Of a stretch of DNA of 15,515 nt, positions 1 to 6,534 are shown in pieces. Both the position numbers and the translations under genes were made by a program. Within the stretch, counting starts at the first letter, position 1; every line of letters starts with the position of its first letter. The DNA is taken from NCBI GenBank assembly GCA_046262515.1, contig JBHEMP010000121.1, forward strand, positions 1 through 15,515. Direction: 5' to 3'. The DNA is from JAXDLW01 sp046262515. GTDB lineage: Bacteria; Chloroflexota; Dormibacteria; DASZGP01. Below the pieces are notes generated by a model. That model did not search any database, was not told the origin of the DNA, and saw nothing but the letters and a program-made list of their open reading frames with translations.

Positions 1-30
1 ATCCTGAGCCAGGATCAAACTCTCCGAAAA
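1..30 (-). rRNA. rrs: 16S ribosomal RNA, 5' end only
   Basis: The reverse complement of positions 4-23 is AGAGTTTGATCCTGGCTCAG, the universal 16S primer site at E. coli positions 8-27. Counting back seven bases puts the mature 5' end near position 30. The rest of the gene lies beyond the left edge of the window. This is the small-subunit rRNA; too little is visible to identify the organism. The exact 5' end is inferred by alignment with the E. coli numbering. Confidence 0.97.
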
Positions 31-295
31 GACCTTTTAGGCCCTTCAGTCCTTGCGAACGTCAGGGTTTATGTCTAGACGGGTCTGGCTATGGCCTCTT
101 CCCCCACCGCGGGGGTCGAGACCTGGTTTGCGACTGCCTCCTCAGGGGCTTGCTCCTTTGGAGGTACATCCGCTACCTAGCGGATCAGTCTCTTCACTCT
201 TCAACTGTTAAGGTGCTGCCGGTTCGGCCCGCTTTTTGGGCGACGACCACCGCCGGTGACGGAATGCCCCCCGGGCCTGGCGGACCGGGGCGCGA
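31..295 (-). other. Pre-16S rRNA leader (transcribed spacer)
   Basis: This gene-free stretch lies between the putative rRNA promoter and the 16S 5' end. It has no credible reading frame and contains several short hairpins on the transcribed strand. One is a perfect 8-bp inverted repeat at 168-175 and 178-185 (ATCCGCTA/TAGCGGAT); another is CTCCAAAGGAG near 154-164. A boxA-like segment lies at about 207-217. Such leaders carry antitermination signals and half of the RNase III processing stem; the other half would lie downstream of 16S, outside the window. The right boundary is the inferred transcription start. Confidence 0.65.
207..217 (-). promoter_or_regulatory. boxA-like antitermination element
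   Basis: The minus strand reads GCACCTTAACA followed by GTTGAAGAGTGAAGAG. This resembles the boxA consensus TGCTCTTTAACA and the segment that follows it in many rRNA leaders. BoxA recruits NusB-NusE and helps RNA polymerase pass terminators in untranslated rRNA transcripts. The match is partial (TTAACA is exact, the 5' half degenerate), so this is a likely call rather than a certain one. Confidence 0.45.
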
Positions 296-301
296 CCTCT
301 G

Positions 302-330
302 ATTGTATACCTAGTTTCGGCCCCGAGCAA
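302..330 (-). promoter_or_regulatory. rRNA operon promoter (-35 and -10)
   Basis: On the minus strand a -35 box TTGCTC (325-330) and a -10 box TACAAT (302-307) are separated by exactly 17 bp. This fits a housekeeping sigma-70-type promoter directed toward 16S, with a predicted start near 295. A near-palindrome, GAGC...GCTC at 325-340, overlaps the -35 box; I cannot say whether it binds a regulator. Further upstream, toward recR, is a hairpin at 362-378 (CCGGGA/TCCCGG, 5-nt loop) without a U-tract. rRNA operons often have more than one promoter, but no second one is convincing here. Confidence 0.7.
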
Positions 331-437
331 CTGTTCGCTCCTCGAGGCCGGGACCGTACGGCCGGGACGGAATCCCGGGCGCAGCCATAACCATAAGGGG
401 CTTGTCAGGTGCTGGGGCCAGGCCGCGCCGGCCCCGG

Positions 438-1043
438 TCAGAGGGCCCGGCGGCCGCTCAGGGCGCGGGCGATGGTCAACTCGTCCGCGTACTCCAGCTC
501 CCCACCCATGGGCAGGCCGCGGGCCAGCCGGGTCACCGCGATGCCCAGGCCCAGGTCGTCCACCGCCTGTGCCAGGTAACCGGCGGTCGCCTCGCCCTCG
601 ATGTCGCCATCGGTGGCGAGGATCACCTCGTGCACCTCCCCCTTGCCGAGACGATGCAGCAGCTCGTCGACGCGGATCTCGCCCGGTCCGACGCCGTCCA
701 TCGGGGAGATCGCGCCCATGAGCACGTGGTACCGACCGCGAAATTCGCCAGTGCGCTCGATGGCAATGACGTCAGTGGGCTCCTCAACCACGCAGAGGAC
801 GCCATCGTCGCGACGGGGGTCCAGGCAGATGGGACACGTGGGCGCCGCCGAGATAAAGGAGCAGGTGGCGCAGAACTGGACCCCCGCGTGCAGTTCTGCC
901 AGCGCCTGTGACAGGCGTTCGACGTTACCCTGCTGCGCGCGCAGGAGGTGGAACGCGAGGCGATTGGCGCTCTTCGGCCCCATCCCGGGCAGACGCTCGA
1001 GCTCGGTGATCAGCCGTTGAAGGGCGGGGGGAAGGAAATCCAA
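438..1043 (-). CDS. recR: Recombination mediator RecR
   Basis: RecR acts with RecO (and RecF) to load RecA onto SSB-coated single-stranded DNA during gap and break repair. The 201-residue product is full length for the family. In order it shows a helix-hairpin-helix segment (about 15-32, LPGMGPKSANRLAFHLL), a four-cysteine zinc site (C58, C61, C70, C73), a Toprim domain (about 81-176, with the EGEATA motif) and the conserved C-terminal segment GGELEYADELTIARAL. The start is TTG; no other in-frame start exists between it and ybaB, and the protein begins as RecR usually does (DFLPPALQRL). It lies 34 bp after ybaB and is the last gene before the rRNA promoter. In the Toprim loop the usual TNPTVEGE reads TDGDIEGE; the acidic residues are kept, so function is probably intact. 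Confidence 0.97.
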   Translation of the reverse strand: MDFLPPALQRLITELERLPGMGPKSANRLAFHLLRAQQGNVERLSQALAELHAGVQFCATCSFISAAPTCPICLDPRRDDGVLCVVEEPTDVIAIERTGEFRGRYHVLMGAISPMDGVGPGEIRVDELLHRLGKGEVHEVILATDGDIEGEATAGYLAQAVDDLGLGIAVTRLARGLPMGGELEYADELTIARALSGRRAL

Positions 1044-1077
1044 AGCGCCGGCTTGCCGGTAGGCGGTTAGCGGCCCG

Positions 1078-1392
1078 CTAGATCAGGCCGGGCGGAAGCC
1101 CCAGTCCCGCGGTCAGCGCACCCAGTTCGCCTGCCGCGAGCTCTCGCGAGCGGTCAAGGGCCTCATTGGTCGCCGCCAGGACCATGTCCTGGAGCAACTC
1201 GACATCCTCGGGATCCACAGCCTCGGGCTGGATCTCGATGCCGAGGACCTTCTGGTGGCCGTTGACACGGACCTTGACGACGCCGCCGCCCGCGCTCCCT
1301 TCGACCTCCTTGGAACCGAGGTCCTCCTGGATCTGCGCCATGCGGCTCTGCATCTCCTGCAGTTGCCGCATCATCTTCATGTTCCCGGCCAT
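1078..1392 (-). CDS. ybaB: Nucleoid-associated protein, YbaB/EbfC family
   Basis: This family forms small dimers that bind DNA with little sequence specificity. The 104-residue product has the family layout: an N-terminal amphipathic helix (about 2-28, MKMMRQLQEMQSRMAQIQEDL), a central beta region with GGGVVKVRVNGHQKVLGIEI (about 36-55), and a C-terminal helical segment around LLQDMVLAATNEALDRSRE. The gene lies 13 bp after dnaX and 34 bp before recR, the standard dnaX-ybaB-recR context. The ATG at 1392 has no Shine-Dalgarno sequence; instead TAAAAT lies exactly 6 nt upstream, right after the dnaX stop codon. That arrangement hints at an internal promoter giving a leaderless transcript. Confidence 0.95.
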   Translation of the reverse strand: MAGNMKMMRQLQEMQSRMAQIQEDLGSKEVEGSAGGGVVKVRVNGHQKVLGIEIQPEAVDPEDVELLQDMVLAATNEALDRSRELAAGELGALTAGLGLPPGLI

Positions 1393-1398
1393 GATCGG

Positions 1399-1404
1399 AT
1401 TTTA
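1399..1404 (-). promoter_or_regulatory. Putative -10 box of a leaderless ybaB transcript
   Basis: The minus strand reads TAAAAT, then six bases (CCGATC), then the ybaB ATG. A -10 box at this distance would start transcription at or next to the ATG. No purine-rich ribosome binding site is present between dnaX and ybaB. No good -35 box is visible, so this is inferred from geometry shared with dnaX and the gene starting at 6522. Confidence 0.4.
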
Positions 1405-1405
1405 C

Positions 1406-3154
1406 TCAGGCCCGCGGCCGTGAGCGGATGTCGGTGACCTGCGCCCCGAGGATCTCCACGGCCGCGTGTACGAGGCTCTCACCACTGAGAGCGCCCCCGG
1501 CCTCGGCCGCACGCGGCTGCCCCCCCTCCGCCGGGGGCGTGTCAGCCGCGGGCGCCGGCGGCGGGATATCCCGGCGCGGCGACGCCGTCGCGCCGCCGCC
1601 AGGTCGCCCTGTGTCTTCAGGAGGCCGCACGTCGGGGTTGACGTGGAAAGCCAGCCGGAATGGGCCACCGAAAACCTGCCCCAGCGCCTTTTCCAGTTCG
1701 GCGCGATGGAGCGGCTCCTGGACCCTTTCACTGTGTATGGCGTAGCGGAAACCAAGCGTCAGCAGGTCCTCGTCCAGGGCCACCGGCGCCGCATCCTTAA
1801 GCAGACCGCGGAGACTGGCCCCGGGCCAGCCGCGCAGTGTATCGAGGAGCGCGTCCCAGCGCGCGAGAACCGCCGCCAGCTCGCCCGCCACGGGTGCCGG
1901 CGTCGGAGCCGCCACGGGTGCCGCCGCGGGCGCCGCCGGCGGCCCCGATGCCGTGGGGGACGCCAATGTCGGCGAGCTCGGAGCCGCGTCGGGCGCCGGC
2001 GACGGCTCCGCCTCTGCGGGCGGGGGCACGGTTGGTGCCGCCTCGCCGGTCACGCTCGCGGTCACGCTCGCGGCCGGCGTCGAGGCCAACTTCAGCAGCA
2101 GCCATTCCAGCAGCAGGCGGGGGTCGTGGGTCTGGCGCATCTCGGCGCCGGCGGCGACGGCCTGCTCGAAGGCCCGCGCCGCGAATTCCCGGCCCCCCGC
2201 GGCCACCATGTCCTCCAGCGCGGCCAGCGCGCCGTCCTCGATTCCCAGGACGGCGGGCTCCCCGGCCCCGATGCTCAAGAGCATGGCCCGCCGGGCCGTC
2301 GCGGCCAGGCCCGAGGCCAGCTGGCGCATGTCCGCACCCTGTTCGCACATCCGATCCAGGTCGCGCCAGGCCGCGGCGGAATCACCCTTCGCGGCGGCCG
2401 CCAGCATGGTCGCGATCTCCACCTGGGTTACAAGGCCCAGCTGGCGCCGGACGGTCGGCGCATCGATGGCCTCGACTCCCGCACTGGCCATCTGGTCCAG
2501 CATGGTGATGGCGTCACGCATGCTCCCCTGCGCCATCGCGGCGAGCAGGGCGAGGCCGTCGGGGCGCACGGCGATCCCTTCCTGCTGGCTGATGAAGGCC
2601 AGGTGATCAGCAATCTCCGCTTCGGCGATGCGACGGAAGTCAAAACGCTGGCAGCGCGAGATGATCGTGGCCGGCAGCTTGTGCGACTCCGTGGTGCAGA
2701 GGACGAAAAGGACGTGGTCCGGGGGTTCCTCCAGGGTCTTCAGCAGTGCGTTGAAGGCCTCGTTGGTGAGCTGGTGGGCCTCATCGATGATGTAGACCTT
2801 GCGGCGGAGCATGGCGGGCAGGTAGCGGGCTTTTTCGCGGAGGTCTCGAATTTCGTCCACACCGCGGTTGCTGGCGGCGTCGATCTCCAACAGGTCGGTG
2901 GCCGCCGCATCGTTGATGGCCAGGCAGTTGACGCAGGTGTTGTCGGGCTCCCCGTCAACCGGTTCCAGGCAGTTGACCGCCTTGGCGAGAAGCCGCGCAA
3001 TGCTCGTCTTGCCGGTGCCCCGAATCCCCGTGAAAAGATAGGCGTGGGCGAGGCGATTCCCGGTGATGGCGTTCTTGAGCGTGCGGACAGCCGCGTCCTG
3101 CCCCACCAGGGCATCGAATCGCTGGGATCGATAGCGGGTGTATAGAGCCGTCAC
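1406..3154 (-). CDS. dnaX: DNA polymerase III clamp-loader subunit tau/gamma
   Basis: DnaX is the ATPase of the clamp loader that places the beta clamp on primed DNA; its long form also bridges loader and polymerase. The 582-residue product shows the N-terminal YTRYRSQRFDALVGQ, Walker A GIRGTGKT (43-50), a zinc module (C62, C74, C77), Walker B with YIIDEAH (D124, E125), the SRC arginine finger (166-168) and a sensor-2 region near GSMRDAITMLDQ (210-221). An Ala/Pro-rich linker (about 358-424) and a C-terminal domain follow. The start is GTG, with TAACAT exactly 6 nt upstream and no ribosome binding site. The family's usual fourth zinc cysteine is Asp71 here. The linker DNA carries a perfect 12-bp tandem duplication at 2049-2072. 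It lies directly downstream of ffs, as in Bacillus. Confidence 0.97.
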   Translation of the reverse strand: MTALYTRYRSQRFDALVGQDAAVRTLKNAITGNRLAHAYLFTGIRGTGKTSIARLLAKAVNCLEPVDGEPDNTCVNCLAINDAAATDLLEIDAASNRGVDEIRDLREKARYLPAMLRRKVYIIDEAHQLTNEAFNALLKTLEEPPDHVLFVLCTTESHKLPATIISRCQRFDFRRIAEAEIADHLAFISQQEGIAVRPDGLALLAAMAQGSMRDAITMLDQMASAGVEAIDAPTVRRQLGLVTQVEIATMLAAAAKGDSAAAWRDLDRMCEQGADMRQLASGLAATARRAMLLSIGAGEPAVLGIEDGALAALEDMVAAGGREFAARAFEQAVAAGAEMRQTHDPRLLLEWLLLKLASTPAASVTASVTGEAAPTVPPPAEAEPSPAPDAAPSSPTLASPTASGPPAAPAAAPVAAPTPAPVAGELAAVLARWDALLDTLRGWPGASLRGLLKDAAPVALDEDLLTLGFRYAIHSERVQEPLHRAELEKALGQVFGGPFRLAFHVNPDVRPPEDTGRPGGGATASPRRDIPPPAPAADTPPAEGGQPRAAEAGGALSGESLVHAAVEILGAQVTDIRSRPRA

Positions 3155-3160
3155 ATGCGT

Positions 3161-3166
3161 ATGTTA
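3161..3166 (-). promoter_or_regulatory. Putative -10 box of a leaderless dnaX transcript
   Basis: The minus strand reads TAACAT, then six bases (ACGCAT), then the dnaX GTG start. A weak -35 candidate, TTTACC, lies at 3182-3187 with a short 15-bp spacer. A small hairpin (CCGGG/CCCGG, 3169-3183) sits between ffs and dnaX; it has no U-tract, so it is at best a weak terminator for the SRP RNA. No Shine-Dalgarno sequence is visible. Confidence 0.4.
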
Positions 3167-3192
3167 AGCCGGGTGGGTCCCGGTAAATAAGC

Positions 3193-3459
3193 GGTCGCGC
3201 ACCCTGCCTCGTCCCCGGAGCCCCCCGGCGCCTTGCCGGTCAATGACTCGGACCGAGCTTTCTGCGGCACCCCCGTCGCCCACTTACCGCTGCTTCCTTC
3301 CGGACCTGACGGGGTTCATGAGTTTCGGGCTGCGCAGGGCCCGGTCTTCAGCGCCATCGCCCGGGACCACCCAGGTTCCCAGAGCCTCAGAAGGGAATTC
3401 GACCCCGCTATAGCGGATTGCGGGTGCAGGGCACCGCTGACTCCCCATCTAGCGCGACC
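3193..3459 (-). ncRNA. ffs: Signal recognition particle RNA, long bacterial type
   Basis: This RNA pairs with Ffh to target nascent membrane and secreted proteins to the translocon. The minus strand carries the S-domain core GGTCCGGAAGGAAGCAGC (within 3289-3310), with the GGAA tetraloop and Ffh-binding bulges, preceded by CATGAACCCCGTCA. Near the 5' end it also has the Alu-domain segment (CAGCGGTGCCCTGCACC, then AATCCGCTATAGCGGGG), as in the Bacillus scRNA. The ends were set from complementary termini: GGTCGCGC at 3459-3452 pairs with GCGCGACC at 3200-3193, giving about 267 nt, normal for the long form. The promoter lies immediately upstream. A short plus-strand frame through this region is not a gene. 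Confidence 0.95.
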
Positions 3460-3465
3460 GAGGCG

Positions 3466-3471
3466 ATTATA
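3466..3471 (-). promoter_or_regulatory. -10 box of ffs, overlapping the kinase stop codon
   Basis: The minus strand has a perfect TATAAT at 3471-3466, six bases before the inferred ffs 5' end at 3459. Bases 3469-3467 of this box are the TAA stop codon of the upstream histidine kinase. The -35 region, inside the kinase gene, is a weak GTCAAC-like hexamer near 3490-3495. The position and perfect -10 make this the likely promoter for the SRP RNA. Confidence 0.75.
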
Positions 3472-5758
3472 GGCTCCTCCCCCGCGGCGTTGACCCGCCT
3501 GACGGGAGCGTCAGGGTAAAGGTCGAACCCTTGCCGGGGGTGCTCTCCACGCTGACCTTGCCGTGGTGCATCTCCACCACCTGCTTGACCAGGGCGAGGC
3601 CCATGCCGGTGCCCCCGTAACGCCGGGTCGCGGTGTTGTCCACCTGGAAGAAGCGGTCGAAGATCTGCCCCTGGTGCTCCGGCGCGATGCCTATGCCCCG
3701 GTCGATGACCTTCAAAGTGACACGCCCGTTCTGCTGCTCCGCGCGCACCTGGACTTTTGCCTTCTCGGGGCTGAACTTGACGGCGTTGTCGATCAGCGCC
3801 TTCATCACCTGGTTCAGCCGCTGCTCGTCACCCCTGACCTTGATGCGCATCGGGACCCGGACGTCGATCTGCACGTCACCGCGGCGGATCAGGGGCCGCA
3901 GCTCCTCCACCGCGGCATCGGCGATGCCCCGGAGCCCGTGGTCGGCGACCGAGAGCTGGACCCGGTCGGACATCAACATCGAGTAGTCGAGGATCGTTTC
4001 AACGATCTCGTAGAGAAGCTTCGCCGAGACCTGGACATCGTTGACGGCGTCCTTTTTCTGCTCGTCTTTCCAGACGTCCCAGGCCATTTCGAGGAGGTCG
4101 GTCATGCCCATGATCGCCGTCAAGGGGGTCCTCAACTCGTGCTGAATGGTGGCGAAGAAATCCGACTTCATCCCATCGAGCTCGGTCAGCCTGGCCACTG
4201 TCTCCCGCTCGCGCTCGAAGAGCAGGCTGTTCTGCAGGGCGACCACGGCCTGGTTGGCCAGCACGATCAGCGAGGGCATATCGACGCCCTCCAGGCTGCC
4301 CGGGCCAAAAGCGGCGATCATCCCGGCGCTGCGCTCCTGGTAAACCATCGGCACGGCCACCATCGACCACCCCTGGAAGGCCTCGGAAGCGCCCTGGAGG
4401 CGAACCACGACACCGTCCCCCGCGTTCGCAGGGGCGCTCCGATCCAGAAGCCCAAGTAGCCTCCGCGCCTCGGACGGGTCCAGGCCCCGGGCCGCGGTGA
4501 CGCGCAGGCGATCAGTGCCTTCGAACATCGCCACCGCCTGGCAGCCGGTCATCTCGGTCACCGCGCCCAGCACCGCCTCACGGAGTTTGACCTGCCCGGC
4601 GGTGGTGGCGGTCAGGGCGCGCGAAACCGAACTCAGGCTGGCGATCGATGCATCGAGGTGCGCCCGCTGCCGTTCGAGCGTTTCCGTCTTGGACAGAATC
4701 TCGCCCGCCATCTCGTTGAAGGTCGTCGCGAGACGGCCAAAGTCGTCCTTCGAATCCACCGCGACGCGCGCGCCGTAGTTACCTTCCTTGACGAGGCGCG
4801 CGCCCTCGCTGAGGGCGGCGAGGGGCTGGAGGGCGGTGCGGCGCGCGAAGTACACGCCCAGAAGGGACAGGGCTGTCGCCAGCAAGGTCGTGGCAAAGAG
4901 CACGACGAGGATGTCGTTGAGCCTCTGCGCCGCGAAGAGGGCATCGTCCACCTCTGCCACGGCGACCAGGTTGTCGCCCTGCGCGAGCGGAGTGAAGTAC
5001 CCCGCGTAAGTGGCGCCGCCGAGGTCATAGACGCCGAATCGGCCGCCCCGGCTGTCCGGGGAGCTGAGCCCGGCGGGTTCGGCGCCGCCCGTCCTCATCC
5101 CAGGCCGGGTGGTGACAAGGCGACGGCCGCCCTGGAAGATGCTGTACTGGACCCCGCCGCCCGGCCGGGCCAGCCGCCCCAGGATGGCGGCCAGGTCCTG
5201 GGAGTCGACGACATATCCGACCTTTGTTCCGCCGACAGACACCGGGACCGTGGCATCCAGGCGGAGGTGCCCCGCGGCCATCTCGATGACGCCGGCGGCC
5301 GGCGGGTTGCCACTCGCGAACCGCGATGTGGACGGTATGCCGCTGAATGTCGCCTCATCCAGCCGGTCGGAGGTCGACAGAGAGCCGTTGCCTCCACGAG
5401 CCAGCAGGGGGCGGCCGGCACTGTCCAGGGCAACGAGGGCCTCACCGCGAGGCAGCAGCGTAGCCTGCGCGTTGAGCAATGCATCCATGCGGGCCCGGTT
5501 CGGGTTCTTGAACTCGGCCTCCAACGCCGGGAAGGTGGCCAGGCTGTGCGCCAGCTTGTTGGCGTTGACCCCGGCAAGGTCGAGGTTGGCGCGAAGTCCC
5601 TCCGCGGAGGCGCGGGACGCCTTCTGCTCGAGGTCCCGGGTCTGCAGTACCGTTGAGCCGACCAGCAGGGCGGCCACGGAGAGCGCCACCACCACGATGG
5701 TGCCGACCTCCAGCGCCACCAGCTTCGCCGCGAATGATCGCCGCAGCTGGTTGAACAC
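3467..5758 (-). CDS. Membrane sensor histidine kinase (HAMP-GAF-HisKA-HATPase)
   Basis: From the GTG at 5758 the product has 763 residues: TM1 (about 11-35), an extracytoplasmic sensor of about 245 residues with a Cache-like look, TM2 (about 280-303), HAMP (304-356), a GAF-like domain (about 375-510), HisKA with phospho-acceptor H540 in QHELRTPL, and HATPase_c with N-box LIDNAVKFSP (N658), DRGIGI (D686), an F-box FDRFFQ and GGTGMGLAL (about 715-723). All catalytic boxes are intact, so it should autophosphorylate. A 35-codon-longer frame from 5863 exists but overlaps the upstream gene by about 100 bp. The GTG, 2 bp after that gene's stop, places TM1 near the N-terminus. No response regulator is in the window. 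The signal sensed is unknown; the neighbours suggest envelope state, which is inference. Confidence 0.92.
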   Translation of the reverse strand: MFNQLRRSFAAKLVALEVGTIVVVALSVAALLVGSTVLQTRDLEQKASRASAEGLRANLDLAGVNANKLAHSLATFPALEAEFKNPNRARMDALLNAQATLLPRGEALVALDSAGRPLLARGGNGSLSTSDRLDEATFSGIPSTSRFASGNPPAAGVIEMAAGHLRLDATVPVSVGGTKVGYVVDSQDLAAILGRLARPGGGVQYSIFQGGRRLVTTRPGMRTGGAEPAGLSSPDSRGGRFGVYDLGGATYAGYFTPLAQGDNLVAVAEVDDALFAAQRLNDILVVLFATTLLATALSLLGVYFARRTALQPLAALSEGARLVKEGNYGARVAVDSKDDFGRLATTFNEMAGEILSKTETLERQRAHLDASIASLSSVSRALTATTAGQVKLREAVLGAVTEMTGCQAVAMFEGTDRLRVTAARGLDPSEARRLLGLLDRSAPANAGDGVVVRLQGASEAFQGWSMVAVPMVYQERSAGMIAAFGPGSLEGVDMPSLIVLANQAVVALQNSLLFERERETVARLTELDGMKSDFFATIQHELRTPLTAIMGMTDLLEMAWDVWKDEQKKDAVNDVQVSAKLLYEIVETILDYSMLMSDRVQLSVADHGLRGIADAAVEELRPLIRRGDVQIDVRVPMRIKVRGDEQRLNQVMKALIDNAVKFSPEKAKVQVRAEQQNGRVTLKVIDRGIGIAPEHQGQIFDRFFQVDNTATRRYGGTGMGLALVKQVVEMHHGKVSVESTPGKGSTFTLTLPSGGSTPRGRSL

Positions 5759-5760
5759 CC

Positions 5761-6522
5761 TCAGGCTTCGGCGGGGACGGCCCGCCGGCCGAGCTGGCGC
5801 CACCAGGCGACCAGGCAGAGGACGGTCCAGAACACCAGCTGGAGCGCCAGCAACCAGGGCCACAGGTGATAGGAGGCTGGCCCCAGGCCATCACCCAGGG
5901 ACATCGCGAGCAGGTTTGCGAAGGCGTCAGGCGTGATCCCCGATGCATCCTGGGGCCCACCCGCCGGACCTCCCGGCACCAGCCCGACGCCCGGGGGTGC
6001 GGGCAACGGCGCGTTGACCGCCACCAGCGACCCGGCCCCGGCCGGGCCTCCGGGTCGCGACGATGTCGTGCCTGTCGGTGGCGCCGGGGCGCTGCCGCCG
6101 GTGGGGTTGCCGGATGGCGTCCCTCCGGGTGGCGGGGTACCGCCCACACAGGCGACGCCGGAGACGCAGGTGCTCGGGACCGGCACAGGCACGGGGGTGG
6201 GCAGGGGGGTGGGCAGGGCCGTGGGCAACGGGACCGGCAGCGCAGACGAGGCGGCGCTGGGGTTGAGGGTCACGATGACCGGCAATGGTGAGGCCGTGGA
6301 ACCCGAGCCGGCGCATATCAACGTTCCGCCGACGCACACTGTCGGCAGGGCTGAGGGCAGCGGGCTGAGCCCCAGTAGGTGCGGCGATTGTGCCGAGACC
6401 CGGACGGCGGTCGGCGCGAGCATCAAACCGCAAGCTGGTCCGAGGGCAAGTGCGATCACAGCGATCCGCCTGGGGGCGCCGGGGCGACCGATAAACAGGC
6501 GCCGATAGGGTTGGGCTGCCAC
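5761..6522 (-). CDS. Secreted, C-terminally anchored Pro-rich protein of unknown function
   Basis: I do not recognise this family. The 253-residue product has an Arg-rich N-terminus and a hydrophobic segment (about 20-44) ending in VSA-Q, like a signal peptide. It then has a low-complexity Pro/Thr/Ser/Val/Gly region, and a C-terminal membrane helix (about 219-241) followed by WRQLGRR, so the middle should be outside the cytoplasm. Two short related Cys motifs bracket the Pro-rich part: C63-VGGTLI-C70 and C119-VSGVA-C125; each could form a small disulfide loop. The GTG start has TACCAT 6 nt upstream and no Shine-Dalgarno sequence. The histidine kinase starts 2 bp after its stop, so the two are probably co-translated, and an accessory sensor or wall-spanning role is possible. 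The coding prediction rests on frame length, membrane topology and the absence of a better overlapping frame. Confidence 0.75.
   Translation of the reverse strand: MAAQPYRRLFIGRPGAPRRIAVIALALGPACGLMLAPTAVRVSAQSPHLLGLSPLPSALPTVCVGGTLICAGSGSTASPLPVIVTLNPSAASSALPVPLPTALPTPLPTPVPVPVPSTCVSGVACVGGTPPPGGTPSGNPTGGSAPAPPTGTTSSRPGGPAGAGSLVAVNAPLPAPPGVGLVPGGPAGGPQDASGITPDAFANLLAMSLGDGLGPASYHLWPWLLALQLVFWTVLCLVAWWRQLGRRAVPAEA
6193..6232 (+). repeat. G-rich run predicted to form a G-quadruplex
   Basis: The plus strand holds seven runs of three or more G within 40 bases (GGGGG, GGG, GGGGGG, GGG, GGG, GGG, GGG) separated by loops of 1-4 bases. The gene here reads from the minus strand, so the G-rich strand is the transcription template. 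The run encodes the Pro-Thr/Pro-Val repeats of the unknown membrane protein; selection for Pro codons alone could explain it. Confidence 0.6.
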
Positions 6523-6528
6523 GCCCTT

Positions 6529-6534
6529 ATGGTA
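6529..6534 (-). promoter_or_regulatory. Putative -10 box of a leaderless transcript for the Pro-rich protein and kinase
   Basis: The minus strand reads TACCAT, then six bases (AAGGGC), then the GTG start at 6522. This is the geometry seen before dnaX and ybaB. It would start a transcript for the Pro-rich protein and the histidine kinase separately from the plsY operon. No strong -35 box is visible. Confidence 0.35.

Noticed and set aside
362..378. Hairpin CCGGGA/TCCCGG as recR terminator
   Set aside because: The stem is only 6 bp and lacks a U-tract; such hairpins are common by chance in GC-rich DNA.
402..911. Plus-strand frame opposite recR
   Set aside because: It overlaps recR almost fully and shows no family features; RecR motifs are complete on the minus strand.
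1466..3145. Long plus-strand open frame (559 codons) opposite dnaX
   Set aside because: It is the antisense shadow of dnaX in GC-rich DNA: composition is dominated by Arg, Gly and His with no domain, while dnaX on the other strand has every family motif.
1406..3154. Programmed frameshift or slippage in dnaX for a short gamma form
   Set aside because: I saw no A-rich slippery heptamer followed by a stem like that in E. coli; this cannot be excluded without structure prediction.
3233..3472. 79-codon plus-strand frame
   Set aside because: It lies within the SRP RNA gene, whose conserved RNA motifs explain the sequence.
5759..5863. N-terminal extension of the histidine kinase to an ATG at 5863
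   Set aside because: It would overlap the upstream gene by about 100 bp and add a Pro/Arg-rich stretch before TM1; the GTG at 5758 sits 2 bp after the upstream stop.
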